The notes under the pieces are model-generated. The model worked only from the letters and a program-made list of their open reading frames with translations. It did not search any database and was not told the origin of the DNA. DNA of 64,000 nt from Isoetes taiwanensis (Eukaryota > Streptophyta > Lycopodiopsida > Isoetales > Isoetaceae). Positions 23,159-35,164 of the stretch are shown here, piece by piece. Every line of letters begins with the position of its first letter. Within the stretch, counting starts at the first letter, position 1. The stretch lies in assembly GCA_021234155.1 (NCBI GenBank), contig JAJEKV010000013.1:10175548-10239547 (forward strand). Reading direction: 5' to 3'. Made by a program: the position numbers and the translations under genes.

Positions 23159-25131
23159 CATACTGAATTTGTATTCGCAAGAAGTGATGTAGATTGATCC
23201 AAGATCCCTCATACGAAATTGTTGATGAAGTTGCATCTTGAGAGCACTAAGATCAGTTTCAGATGCTGAGGCAAGAACCAAATCATCAACATAGCATAGG
23301 ATGAACAGAGGGCTAGTTTTAAACGAGAATAAATACTAAGATCTGAAGTACTGCTTTGGAAGTTCAAAGATAAAAGAGTAGTGTTCAGTTTTGAATACCA
23401 GGTTCGAGAGGCTTGGCGTAATCCATATAATGCTTTGTGTAGCTTGCATACCAAGTTGTTTTCCTCTTCAAAGCCTTTAGATTGCTCAAGATATAGTTCT
23501 TCCTGCAGATCTCCATGTAGAAATGCATTACTAACATTCATCTGATGAATGAAAAAGTGATTCTGACAAGCATATGCCAGAAGTGTTCTTATTGAGATCA
23601 TCCTTACAACTGGAGCAAAGGTCCTGTCAAAGTCTATTCCAGGTACTTTGTGAAGCCTCATGCCACAAGGTGAGCCTTATCTCTGTCAATAGTTCCATTG
23701 CTTCCGTATTTTACCTTGTATACCCATCGAGACCCTATATGATTGTCTTGTTGATTGATCTTGAAACTAAGGTCCAAGTGTCTGCTTCCTGAATTGATTT
23801 CAATTATCTGCGCATAGCTTCCTCCCATTGTGTCTTTATTTGACTATTCATAGCTTCTGATAGGTGTCAAGTTCAGAAACATGACCTTCAGCAGCCATCG
23901 TATTATCAAGTAAGTATAAAGGAAGTTTTCGAATTCTTGTTGGTCGAAAGACAAGTGGAGATGTTTTAGGAGTGGATTTATGAGACTTAAGGCTATTTGT
24001 GACTATTGGTGATATGGGACGTGAAGAAGAAATGCTAGGATCTGTATTAGTAGGAGAGACAAGTGTGGATGCGCAGAATTGGAGATAGATGGCAAGGAAT
24101 TATCTGCATGTAAAATGATGAAGGAAAAAACCTCAGCAGACAAAAGGGGAAAACAAAGCTCATATTCATTAAACTGTGCATGACAACTAATGATTAATTT
24201 GTTGGTATCCAGATCAACAAACCTGAATGATTTTCTCTTGGTACAATATCCAATAAACATGCATTGTTTAGTTGAAAAATCCATTTTTGGTGCAGAACGT
24301 GGCATCTGAACAAAAGCCTTGCATCCAAAAACTCTTAAATGCTTTAAGGAAATCAAGTTACTTGACCACGGAACTTCAGGAATTTGAAATTGAGGACTTA
24401 AGTGGGGGGCTCGATTAATCAAATAAGCAGCTGTGATTATTGATTCTCCCAAAATTTACCAGGTATATGCATGGCCACAAGAAGTCTTCATGCCATCTCA
24501 ACAAGTGTTCTGTTAACCCTCTCAACCCGTGCCATTTTGCCGTTGTGTTGCAGGTGCACTTAATTGATATCTTATCCCATGATGCAGACAAAATTCTTCA
24601 AAGGCATTTGAACAGAATTCCCCACCATTGTCTAACCTCAGGCGTAAAATGTGATCTCCAGTAGACTTCTCAACAAGAATTTTAAAATGCTGGAAATAGT
24701 CAAAGACCTAACCTTTTGTTTTGAGCAGACGTCATAATTGCACGTGTCAGACTCGCACGTGCGCAATTAATTCCGCCGGCGGCACTCATAAAGGCATTGT
24801 ACTACAAGTCATCCAGGAATACTAAGAAATATTGTACCCCTGCAAATGTTGGTGGCTTGATAGGACCACACAGATCAGTGTGGATCAAAGCAAATTGCTT
24901 AGTTGCATGTGACTCAGATGCTGGAAAATGTGCCCTAGTAGCCTTACTCTGAAGACAAATATTGCATGGTGCATGATGCTTTTTGATCCCCTTGATAAGT
25001 TTTTTGTCCAACAAAATTTTGATCTTTTTAAAGGCAATGTGCCCTGGCCTATAATGCCATAGACTGTCTTCATTAGATGGTTCTGAAGCAAAATTAGCAC
25101 CTTCAAATCTGGCAGTCCCTTGAATAAACAT
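23159..25131 (-). mobile_element. Ty1/copia fragment B
   Basis: The same element as fragment A without the LINE insert, cut off before RNase H by the duplication boundary. The minus-strand order is GAG-pre-integrase (LWHYRPGHIAFKKIKILLD, CNICLQSKATRAHFPA), integrase (IHTDLCGPIKPPTFAGVQYF; INRAPHLSPQFQIPEVPW; HLRVFGCKAFVQMPRSAP) and RT (FDRTFAPVVRMISIRT, FLHGDLQEELYLEQSKGF, KALYGLRQASRTWYSKLN). YVDD is at 23,283-23,294 in a shifted frame. Frameshifts and stops separate the blocks. Confidence 0.9.
24724..24803. other. GC-rich filler replacing copia sequence in unit B
   Basis: Where copia A has about 25 bp of ordinary integrase sequence (from TAGATATACAAACAAC), unit B has about 78 bp of unrelated DNA with two CACGTG-containing inverted arms (AATTGCACGTG and CACGTGCGCAATT) and CCGCCGGCGG. 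It is bounded by unbroken copia sequence and looks like a small insertion or repair filler. Confidence 0.6.
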
Positions 25132-28100
25132 AATAAATAAGTCAAAGTTAAAGATGCAGATCGGTCCACACCGTAGGATCGAGATTCTCGTGAGAGGCCG
25201 AGCGATATATATTCGGCCTTTGCGCGTTTCTCCTCATTCCGCGTTCCTCTCACAGTAGTATAATACCATTGAGAAAACCTTCCTCCTTGCCACAACTGAC
25301 TAGCTTAACCTTTTTTCCATCCTTCTTTGCACAGTTCTAGATTCTTCGGGGATTCCTTTCCCGTCTCGCTACTTCCAAGCAAGATCTTATGGTAATACTC
25401 TCTTTTCTTTTCGCTTTTATTTTTTATTTGAGAAGCTCGAGTTTTTCTTAGCTTCATTCTTTTTCTTGGCAACTTATTATGTTTTCTTAGATCAGATAAG
25501 ATCTGCATGCAGTGGCTACATAATTCCTAGGTATCGTCGAATTCGAGGTCTTGGGCTTGCATGTTTCTCGGATTCTCATTTTTTCTAACACTTTTCTGGT
25601 TCTCAGCTTAGCATAGCACAGATGGGCCTAGCCTTTCGGCTTTGCACGAATGGGTATTTACCAATAAGATGGGCATGAATTGTTTGGAGCAGACTTTGAT
25701 GGAGGGTCATCATGTTTAATGCTTCTGAAATTATGTAGCTTCTTAGCCCGGATTGCTCAGCCAAAGTTTTCCTGCATGAATTTTCGGCTGCTGGAAATTG
25801 CTGCAGAAAGCAAAGTGGACTCTTTACGTACCATTCGACCATCTCTCCAATCAGAAACCTCCAACCTGCTCAGGGATTTCATTTCAAATCAATGGAATCT
25901 GCTGCATCTCTAAATCTAGCACTTCAATCATCTGTAATGTTTTCTTATTGCAGCGCTACGTGGTCGCATGATGGCGAGAGAATAGATAGGCCTTGCTTTT
26001 TCTTTGTTGTTTTTTTGGAGCTTTGTCTCTACAAGAAACCTTGCTTACAGATGGTTGGCTATGTAGGCGCATGTAGGAGGAGCGGTTGGGTCCTTACTTT
26101 TTAGTGGGTTTTTATTAGATCCTCTGTTTTTGGCTTGATCTTTCAAATTCCATTTTTGGCACTTTCTCCTCTAAGGGTTGTCCATAGTGTTCAAGAGCTT
26201 TTCATACTTGGGTTTGCCCTTCCCTAGATGCAAGCCTTCCTTTCCCAGGTTGTTGTCTCCCCTTTTTTTTCAAACATTTGTTGGCCTATATATAATTATC
26301 TTGTGGCGTCTTTTCTGTTCAGCCATTTATCATTTTTGTCACTTTGGGAAGATTTTTAGATGATTTTTTCATACATTGCCTTAGTTCCATGTAGCTACAT
26401 TGTTGTCGAGGAACTTGCTCACATAATCTCGGTTATTAGGTTGTAGTGTATGTAGCCTAGGTATCTTTTATGTTAGTTATTATTTTATGTTCAGACCTCA
26501 GGCTTTATCCCCAAGATATCCCTAGCGCACCATCTTAATTGATGTTCACGTTCATAGCTTGGACCCGACGCGATGCGATACACATTCAACTCGACAAGAA
26601 GCTAGTGGAGCTCCCATGTAGATCTTGCCCATGTCCATCGACCTGATCTCGATTCGTGCCCTCTCGCCCTTGGTGCTACATTTTTAGATGTTGTTTTTGT
26701 TGACATGCCATCATTTGTTTGATGTTCATCTCCTTTGCTAGCATCTTTTCTCTAGTGGGTTTTGAAATGTTTCGTCTCCTCATTATGCATCTTCCTTTTT
26801 TTAGTTCGCATCCTACTCTCTCTTTCTCTTTGTTGGCTTACACCTCTTTTCTCGCCATTTTTTGTTTCAATTTGACCTCTGTTGACATTCCTTGACCGTT
26901 AACCTTCTTGGAACTCGATCTCAGTCCTATTCCCGACCGCGATATTATCCTGTTTTCCTTTTCGTCCTAGTCCTCGTTTCCTGTTTTCATGAACCATGCA
27001 TATCGCTCCATAGGGCTAGCAGGATACGGTATATATTCAACCCGATGGTAAGGCTCTCCAACTGCACCAGCTAGGGGAGTTCTTGATGGTCTCTCTCAAT
27101 GTCATGAATGCTGGTAGTCATCCTCTTCTCAAGGATGCTACATTCAGCCCGATCTTCATCAGCACTTGCGGTTCTCCTAAGTCCTAATCTTTTTTATGTT
27201 TATAGTACATTGTTTGTCGCCTTGTACACACTCTGCCTTAGGTTCTAATTTCTTTAGCATTTCTTTTGCATTTGTTTTGACTCCTTTTTGTTATTCCGAA
27301 TGCCCTATAGTATTCATTGGTACTCCAAATAATCAACATTTTTGCTAGCTATAAGTAAATTCCTAATTGGTTACTCCTCTTTTTGCTAGCATTCTATGAA
27401 GTTCCATGTTTCTTCTCAATAGCCTAACGTTCTAGTGTACATGGTTTTTTCATTTTTTGTAAGTGAGTATTTTTTCTTTTAGCTTACGCATCCTTCGTCG
27501 CCCCCTTCAGTGTCACGAGCTCTTCTTTTTCAAGTTCGGAGGTTTTTTTGAGAGAGCATTGCCTTGTGGAGTTTTTTCCTTCGCAAGTATTATGTCAACA
27601 TGTCGTGGTTCTCGTTCTTGTTGATGTTTCTAGCTCGATTCATGCTCCCATGTGTTTTTTCACTCGTAGCATCTTTTTTGCTTGCAGTGATGTATTGTAT
27701 GGGACGTTTTTTTTTACTCCTTTGCATTGCATAGTTACTATAAGTTATAGTGAACCTTTTTTCCTCATTGATGTTGTGATTGAAAATTTGTGGCTCTATA
27801 GTTCCTAAAAGAGGTAATCAACTTAATCATGAACGTAATGTAGAAGCCTTTTCATTGTATCGTAGCATTGTGGAAACCTTTTCTAAGACTTCTGTCTGCT
27901 ATGTCTTCTGCTGAAGCTCCTTTTTAGTGTTAATCTTTTGACAAGGTTGCTTCTTCGGATCAACAGGTGGTGGAAGGCTTTCTTTTTTCATCACCAACTC
28001 TTACAATTTCTTAGAATTGGTTGCAAGGAGAATCTCGACTTCGGATTCAACAGTAGATGGACTTTGGGGTTGACTTCGACCCCCATATCGCAGCTCAAAA

Positions 28101-28261
28101 TCCAGTCTCTTCGTTTTTCATCGCCTCGACTTCTTTCCTGGGTTTCTTTTCATTTGCATCCAATTCATTCTCGACCTGACTATTCATTTTTTCTTAGGTT
28201 TATTTTCTTGTTTACAGAACCTCCCTCCCCCCCTTGGCTTTCCCTCCCCTCTGTTAGAGAT
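25132..28261. other. T-rich stretch upstream of LINE ORF1 (unit B)
   Basis: No coding family is recognised. It is parallel to 16,924-18,415 plus 21,132-21,918 in unit A, with an additional block at 26,290-27,148. Many short plus-strand frames rich in Phe, Leu and Ser reflect only the T-rich composition. Confidence 0.35.
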
Positions 28262-28827
28262 ATGCTTTCAGATTTTAGAAAAATCTTCATGCAAGAAGTT
28301 CAGGGGATGATGAATAATATCAGAACGATATTGTCTGAAAGCTTTAAGACAGATTTAGAGAAGGTTAGATGTGAAAAGAGAATTGAAACTGAGAGTCTGA
28401 GGCAACAAATCAATGTGCCTGAGCATGGTAATAATGGACAATGTAAGACGGTACATGATATGAAGAGCTCCATTGACGATATTGCAGATATGAAGCAACA
28501 ACTTACAGACTTTCTAGTTGAGCAAGATAAGAAGAATAGGCTACTCAATTTGAGATTAATTGGTATCCCAGAAACAACAAAGAAAACATTAAAGAAACCC
28601 TTAACAAAATTCTCAAGAGTCCCATGGAAATCAATGAGATAAGCATTGTTGATGCTTTCAGGGTGGGGAAAAGAGCAGATAGACCAAGGCATGTGGTTAT
28701 CAAATTTCAAAACAGGAAAAGCAAGATGAACATTTTGAGAAAGCTCACTCTTTTGAAGAATGGGCAAATATGGATCAATGAAGATCTTACTAAAGAGCAA
28801 TACGAACAACATAAATTGGGTATATAG
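28262..28827 (+). pseudogene. LINE ORF1-like remnant (unit B)
   Basis: Starts at the ATG at 28,262 and is homologous to 21,919-22,484. Coiled-coil segment, LNLRLIGIPE and, after the shared frameshift near 28,585, EINEISIVDAFRVGK, RPRHVVIKFQNRKSKMNILR and IWINEDLTKEQYEQHK are visible. The two copies differ by scattered substitutions. Confidence 0.7.
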
Positions 28828-28959
28828 AAAATAAAGGCAGCAAGGCAAGAAAGCTTACTGGAAATATGGCAAGGTTGTGATACAAGAGGCATCCTCTTCA
28901 GCATAGGAGTGCAAGAGGATCGAAGTGTGGAACATTATTAAATTAAACATTGAAAATGT

Positions 28960-29365
28960 TAATACAATGAGTGATGTTCTTGAATCTTCTGATTTAGTAT
29001 ATTTTCTTGAAACCTAGGAATACGAGGAATGCGGATTACTAGATATTATTGATTTTTATATTGTCCATTTGCTTTGGCATCATAAAGGATGGAGACTTAG
29101 AGGGTATGGAGGTGTGGCTTGCTATGTCCGTACAAAATTTAACAATCGTGTTTCTTTACAGTAAAGAATGATTCTAAGCAATACTTTTGGGTAGAGATAC
29201 CAGGAAGGTAGGGTAAGGTATTTGTCGCAGGGTGCTATTTTCCACCTAGAGAATCACCAGTTTATGATATTGAGAACTTGGGTAAAGACAACCCCTTTTC
29301 TCAGCTTGGACATGATGCAGCTGAATTGATGAATTCTGACAGTGTTGTTTTGATTGGGAATTATA
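28960..29365 (+). pseudogene. LINE endonuclease fragment downstream of ORF1
   Basis: The plus strand reads SDVLESSDLVYFLET, WHHKGWRLRGYGGVACYVR, KQYFWVEIPG, VFVAGCYFPPRESPVYDIEN and ELMNSDSVVLIGNYNGRM. These match the apurinic endonuclease domain of LINEs (RGYGGVA block and a GDFN-type block, here GNYN, with the expected Asp replaced by Asn). Stops interrupt at about 29,009, 29,161 and 29,211. The coding orientation flips directly after NGRMD. Confidence 0.75.
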
Positions 29366-29942
29366 ATGGTCGCATGGATATCAATCCTATCTCAGCAAAC
29401 AGAATAACATATGGTGTTTGTTGCTTAACACCCAACTCTTTAAGGATAAATCTTTTTTGGACCTTTTCTATATCTTCCCAAATATGTGTAGATAAGCTTG
29501 CACTCCAAGCTGGACAACCATAGAGTAGTACTGTTTGCAGTAGCATCTTGTACATTATTTTTCTCTTCCTTCATTTCCAAATGCATACATTTCTCCATAT
29601 GCTCATGGCACCATAAAGCGCTCGCATACCTCCTGCGATCCTTTTTTTCACCCCTAGATTTCATTTATAATTGTTTGTATAATCCCAATATATTTATATT
29701 GTCCTATCTGCTCTAGAGCTTCTTCCCCTAACATCTTGATCACCAATTTTCCTGTCCCAATCTCCATCACCTTTATTTTCTTTTTATTCACCGTCATACC
29801 TGAAGATTCACAAAACTCTTCTCGCACCAACAATTGTTTTTGTAAATCCTCTTCTAATCTAGATATTAGTACCACATCATCTCATATGATAGTACTATCC
29901 GGTAATAACCAGCAAGATTTACACCATGTCCTCCTTCTCTAA
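29361..29942 (-). pseudogene. Inverted LINE RT C-terminal fragment (unit B)
   Basis: The minus strand reads a degraded YADD box, VVLISRLEEDLQKQLLVREE, FCESSGMTVNKKK, KYIGI, then YKMLLQTVLLYGCPAWSASL and KVQKRFILKELGVKQQTPYV. This closely parallels the thumb region of LINE 1 (FKTLVQTVVLYG, GIKQQTPYPIML). It faces the plus-strand ORF1-endonuclease fragment. Confidence 0.8.
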
Positions 29943-30106
29943 CAAGTCAATTTTCTAAATCTTCAAGATTTTGGTGGAAATTTTCTAATTGGGCTGACGT
30001 GATAAAGCATGTGGATAGGCTAGAATTGAAGAAAGTGTTGTACCTCCAATTTGTAATGCTCATGCTATAGATCACATAAACTAATGAAATAAAAGCAATC
30101 AGTTGC

Positions 30107-30225
<119 letters not shown>

Positions 30226-31243
30226 GAAAAATTCTAAGGCATTGATCCCTTTCACTACTAAATTGCAAGGTGCTATACTCTACAGCTTGCCTTTCCCTTT
30301 CTTGAATCTTCTATTACTAGTAAATTGCAAGGCACCATTTTCCATGGATTGCCTTCAATATTCTCCTGCCATTTGCAAACTAGTATATTTTTATTTTTAT
30401 TTTTACTTTTTGCCTTTGGGAGGAAGAAAGGAAATTTTGTGAACCTAGGTGAAACATGGAGCAAGAAAATTCACTACCAAATATTGTGAATACATACTAG
30501 TTGATTGATCTATCTTCAGATAGATAGGCTTCTCATTCATTTCAGCAGATTTTCTACAATGGTGGATAGTGAGTAGCCGTGCACATGCGAAGTACCCACA
30601 AAGAAAAATAAAGGGAATGTCCAGTTATACAACTTGAACCCCAGAAAATACAATGTTATATTTGATTTATGTACCTGCCGAAGGCTTATCACTGGGATTA
30701 AAAAAACCCTGCCCTTTCGAGTTTTCAAGGAAAAACCATAGTGATAAGCCTTCGGCAAGAGGCTTGGACAAATGTGAGGCTGAGAAGTCACATTAAAAGT
30801 GATTAAACTAAATTCTATATGTTTTGTGGGGTCTTATAGTTTTTTTATCTTGGAAACAATATGAGCACTTGTAATCTATGGGACATTTGAGCTTTCTAGG
30901 TTACTAGATATTTACTCTGATATATGATATAAGACTGAAAATACCTTATATTCAATTCGATGTATTGAACTCAAAGTGTCAAACTGGTGGTCAAGATTTA
31001 ATGTTAGTTGGCTGAAGTTATTGGAAGAGGCACATTAATGGTTTTGTGACTCTCAAATTCAATGACCTACCTAATATGTGCTAAAATAGTTATGGAGCAG
31101 ATCCTCAAGATTTTAGTGGAAAATTTCTCAGGGGCAAACATATATCTATATGCCATATGAAATATGAAGGTACCTCGCCTACTGTTGGATGCCCTGTATG
31201 AATATCAGCAAAAACAACTTGGGGGTCTTGGGAGTTTAATTCA
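30226..31243. other. Non-coding, with one LINE-type hairpin
   Basis: No gene is seen. The only clear structure is the perfect 18-bp inverted repeat at 30,676-30,757. A short segment near 31,105-31,125 (TCAAGATTTTAGTGGAAA) resembles 29,960-29,985, suggesting further LINE debris. Confidence 0.4.
30676..30757 (-). other. LINE-type 3' hairpin, minus orientation
   Basis: TGCCGAAGGCTTATCACT (30,676-30,693) pairs perfectly with AGTGATAAGCCTTCGGCA (30,740-30,757). Read on the minus strand, the interior (GGTTTTTCCTTGAAAAC, then GGGTTTTTTTAATCCC) matches the interior of the LINE 2 hairpin. The stem differs from LINE 2 at one position by a T-A to C-G change that keeps pairing. Confidence 0.65.
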
Positions 31244-31790
31244 ATGGTTCGATTTGTTACATATAATAGGGTGTGTAGGAGCCTAATTTTTGTTTTGCCC
31301 CTTCAGGGTCTACAGGTGTTCTGTATAGACATTTCTCGACAATTGTCAAGAAGCCTACACATGAAAAAGCACAAGCATGTACACAGGTGCTTGCGGGTTA
31401 ATGCCTTTCGACATCGCTATGATCCTCGCATATCTGCAGTATGCCCGCTCTGTCTTTCGGATGTTGAGACTCTTGAGCATTGTCTCTTTGATTGTCCTGA
31501 GGTTCAACCAGCGTGGTCCTGGCTACAAGGTTTGTTTACCAGTACATTGGACTGCCGATGCATCCTCTTGGCGTCCTACCCCAACGCATGGCCTCCAGCT
31601 AAAAGGGCATTTCATCTTGGTTCCGGTTGGCTCCTTTGGTCGATATGGGAGCGTCGCAGACACCACATCTTTCAAGGCATTTATTCATCTGCACACAATG
31701 TTATTACGGTAGCCCAGAAAAAGATAGTGACAGCCTACGAGTGTTCCTCCCTTGAATCGAAGGCGATGGAGCATGCGGATTGATATCTTC
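31244..31790 (+). pseudogene. LINE zinc-binding RT C-terminus (zf-RVT type)
   Basis: The frame reads MKKHKHVHRCLRVNAF, then CPLCLSDVETLEHCLFDCP, WSWLQGLF, LLASYPNAWPPAKRAFHL and WLLWSIWERRRHHIFQG. This is the zinc-binding C-terminal domain of plant LINE reverse transcriptases (CPLC, then EHxxxxC). The closest relative in the window is the minus-strand element at 40,699-41,894. An AATAAA at about 31,916 lies after the frame. The catalytic RT domain is missing. Confidence 0.8.
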
Positions 31791-31944
31791 GAATTGATTC
31801 TTATCGTTAGTCTCCTATGCGGAGTAAGTACATTGTGCATCGCTCTCGTGCTCTGTGGCATCTTTTGTGCTTTACGGTTAGATGAGACATGTAAATTTTG
31901 TACTTTTTCTTTGATTAATAAACTTCTTGGCTTTTGTCCCTCAC

Positions 31945-32025
31945 AAAGCTATAGGGGCTTTAGACCCCCACTCAACGATTGACCATATCTTTCACCAACT
32001 GCGGGCGGTTGAGGAGCCTGATTGG
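31945..32025 (+). pseudogene. Short LINE RT scrap
   Basis: After GGCTTTAGACC the plus strand reads RPHSTIDHIFHQLRAVEE in one frame, which matches the AGFRPxxSTIDHIFTLRxLIE block of LINE RTs. Only about 80 bp survives. Confidence 0.65.
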
Positions 32026-32416
32026 AAAGGAAGTTGTACAAGTTTTAGTTTTTATTTAAGTGATTATGGATGGCATGATGGAGGTGACTGACTTAGAAAA
32101 GGCAGTAGCACCACATGACCAATGTAAGTTATGTGAGAGAAGTTGTGGAGGGGGGATAGAGCACCATACCAAGAAGAGAGCAAGGTTACCACTGACTTGG
32201 ATGGGACTTGCCACCCTATGGTTGATGAAGTGAAAATGATATTAGAAGTTTTAGTATTTTTTTCGCTTGGAAGATTTCTAGAGATGCTTTTGAAGACATG
32301 AAGACATTAAGTTTTGTTAAGTTGTGATGCCATGACCTACTTTTGAGGATCAAGTTGAAGACATGAAGATCAAATAGAAGATTTTTCAGGACGATGAATA
32401 ATCTTGGGGGGAATAA
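32026..32416. other. Short unassigned stretch before the LTR-like sequence
   Basis: No family is recognised. The proximal breakpoint of the 15-kb duplication falls within it, at 32,288. The purine run TTGGGGGGAATAA at 32,404-32,416 looks like a polypurine tract. Confidence 0.35.
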
Positions 32417-33060
32417 TGTTGTGTGTTTTATCTTGACTATTTTTATATAATGTGCATAAATCTGTGAAGTGTATTCATAATTGGAGAATTATATGGGTGT
32501 AATTTGGAGAAAATTTAAGAACTGTGCAAAATATTGTGGGGAAGCATGAGGAGGAATATTTATATTGTATTGAAGTGGAACTTATAGACTTGAAGGGGTA
32601 TTAAAGTCCTCATATGATATTTTTCAATGGTTAGAGTCCTGATGAGGTGGTATGATCTGGAAGGATATATAAGTTATTAGAGATCTAACGGTGGAGATTG
32701 TTTAAAGATGAATAAAGGAGATTTGTTGTGTAAGTTTTAAGAGAGGGGTACGTCTCCTCACTCTCTCTCTCTCTCTCTTTTACTCTTGCTCTTTGAAGAG
32801 ATTATCCATTTATATAGAGTGTTCCATAGAAGAAATAAATAGGAGGATGAACCTCCAGATTATCTTGATTATTATTTGGTTGTGGAATTGAGGTGTATTT
32901 GATCTCTTGTTCCATTCTTCAAATTTTTCTCTTCAATTCTTGTCTCTTGCCTCTTGAGTGCTTGCTGATAGAGTGTGACGCAGCCCAATGCATATATTTT
33001 GCATTCTGCTCAGCTTGGGTTTGGTTTCATTTTGTTGGATTATAGAGAGTTTTGCAAACA
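32417..33060 (+). mobile_element. LTR-like sequence (copy A), 3' border unclear
   Basis: A polypurine tract (TTGGGGGGAATAA) is followed by TGTTGTGTG, the expected layout for the start of a 3' LTR. A TATA-like ATATATAAG (about 32,665-32,673) and a CT-rich run (32,757-32,784) follow, typical of an LTR promoter and leader. No terminal CA or 5-bp repeat could be fixed, and no internal coding domain adjoins it, so the superfamily is open. The same sequence occurs at 47,553. Confidence 0.45.
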
Positions 33061-33439
33061 GCTTGTTTGTGCAAAGATTGGAATTTGCACAAGAGCTTGA
33101 GCTTGCCTAGCTAGACCAAAAGCTTGTGACATTGAAGCACTTGGGAGTTTCCCATTAAAACAACATAGACCATTAAATAGAAAAAGAATTTCAACACTTA
33201 TACTAGCATTGTCAAAGCCCTAGAATCTTTTCAAAAGTAGTTCATAAAAATGAATGGTGCGACCTTGTGCAGATCAATTTTACTCTCAAGTTTGGATTTG
33301 TAATACTAGAATTGTGAGAGAACAAACCTCCTCTTGCTTATGCTATAGATGATTAATTTGGCTCAGGCTCTACTAGAAGATTGTAAAATGTAGTAGTTAA
33401 AAACTTCTCTATTATGTTAAATCGTGAATTGGACCTTAT

Positions 33440-33830
33440 GAATTGAATTGAATCGAATTGAGTGATATTTATCATCCACGGAGGCCAATCGGCCTATCGG
33501 ACCTAAAAAAGAAGCGCATCAGACATATTACTGTGCGGATGAAAAAAAACATGCCTCAAAGGATTTTCGAGAGAAAAATCGTAGCAATAAAAAGAATGCT
33601 GACAAACTATACAAATATACATCATAAAACATTATGGTACATGCTAAGACAGTGTTCGAGGACATAGCTGAGCTTGCATATCCATGACCTCTTGAAAATA
33701 TGATCCCAGCAACCACACAAAAGTTGTGCGCAACATCACATGTAGTGGCTGGTGGGTTTAACCAACTCAGGGTAGCATGCCCGAATGTGATCATGCGCCG
33801 GACAGCTTTAAAGAGTGTGACATTCATCTT
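33440..33830 (-). mobile_element. LINE 3' end, LINE 2 family (copy A)
   Basis: On the minus strand this aligns with the end of LINE 2: AHDHIRACYPELVKP-like coding remains, ATGTCCTCG, TTTTTCTCTCGAAAA, CAGTAATATGTCTGATGCG, AGGTCCGATAGGCCGATTGG and a final run of TCAATTCGATTCAATTCAAT in place of CATTCT. The 3' hairpin AGGCC-GATT-GGCCT is intact at about 33,481-33,496. The outer stem is decayed. Confidence 0.8.
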
Positions 33831-34362
33831 CAACGGTTGCCAAGTGTTAGCACTAACAAAGCCTATCTTGGTGCGGCTTTCCAATCCATCTACTTGTCTC
33901 TATTCAGAGACAGTATGCGCATATAAGCATAGTTTCATTAAATATGGACTTTCCGCAAGTCCATAATATCTCAAATTGTCGCTACTATCTAGAATATAAG
34001 GTTATAAGAGCATATTGTGCACAATAAAATTAACTAGACCAACTTTAATGACATTAAAATTTTACATATCTTCATTAAAACATCAAACACTTTTCAAAGT
34101 TTTCATATAGCAATTGAAAGTAGCAATTGAAAGTAAGCTAATGTTTTGAGGACTTTTAGAATACTGCATTTTTTTTATTAGAACAAAGCAAAATCTCGAG
34201 AATCGTGCAGGTAGGTGAGATGGCAGACCTTGTGTCCATTAACACATGGAAGAGTCATCCAAGGCGGTGTTCTGGAAAAGCGCCTTCATTCTAGGAGGTG
34301 TTGCTAGTCCAGCCGGGTGTTACCAATCTTCAGTCTCCTAGATTCATTTCGGGTCACTCAAA
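33831..34362. other. AT-rich non-coding stretch
   Basis: No gene is recognised. A 13-bp motif (AGCAATTGAAAGT) is directly repeated near 34,110-34,135. The interval separates the LINE 3' end from an unrecognised plus-strand coding remnant. Confidence 0.4.
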
Positions 34363-34843
34363 ATGGTCGGAACGAGGCGCAGATATAGATTCACAATGAC
34401 TGAAATGTAGTCCTATGCGAATCAGTTGCAGGTGGAGGTGCAAAACGAGATAAACCAGAATGGAACGGAAGAAATCAGTGCCCAAGTCACGAAGCTCCTC
34501 CATGGGGAAGGGTTAGCACGGGTAAACACGGACGAAGATCAGCTAAGTAGGGTGGAGCTAGAGGCCTGCCTCATATCATTGAAACGCCATATTTACAGGA
34601 CAGAGGCACTCAAGAGGCTGCTGAAAATGGAGGACATTTGGATGCACAACACGTTCCGACCGCTATTTAAGAAGCTTTATAAGAAGCAAAAAAAGTCAGC
34701 GTGAAGCTTTGGTAACCAAGCTCATCGTCAACACTACTCACTCTGTCCAAGACTTGGATGACTGGCTGGATCTGTACAGCCGAAGTTACATTGATGAGTT
34801 CAATCTGGGGGATCTTATTCAAGTTGAACTGGGCATTGATTGA
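34363..34843 (+). pseudogene. Unrecognised small protein, about 160 residues, broken
   Basis: From the ATG at 34,363 the frame is basic (MVGTRRRYRF), interrupted by TAG at 34,408-34,410 where a CAG codon fits, then charged and helical: EEISAQVTKLLHGEGLARV, RVELEACLISLKRHIYRTEA and WMHNTFRPLFKKLYKK. After a one-base slip near 34,702 the next frame continues sensibly (EALVTKLIVNTTHSVQDLDD, YIDEFNLGDLIQVELGID) to TGA at 34,841-34,843. Steady amino-acid character on both sides of the slip indicates real former coding sequence. No domain is recognised. It is convergent with the minus-strand gene ending at 35,165, which may mean both belong to one mobile unit. Copy 2 is at 49,480. Confidence 0.5.
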
Positions 34844-35164
34844 AACTTCGGTCTTTTATATTGTCTATTATCTATTATGTTTGTGTTTGTCCAATCGTTA
34901 TAGAGATATTTTGTTTGTGGCTCGCTACAAGACCTATGTATTTTCTTTATCTAAATGAATACAAAGCAAGTGGCAAATTATTAATGGAAATACTTATGGA
35001 AAATAATAAGAAAAATATGAGACATGTATTTGTTTTCTTGGTCCATGTATATGAGACATGATACTTCATAAAGTTTGCACTCACAAGCTATGTATAAGAT
35101 TCTAACAACATATACATTGAGGGACCACTTTGCCCAGATTTCATCAACAAAACAGTTCTTAAGG

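Noticed and set aside
28262-29942. Twin-priming 5' inversion of a LINE
   Set aside because: Twin priming leaves the inverted 5' part and the 3' part diverging, with the tail after the 3' part. Here the parts converge and no tail lies at the expected place.
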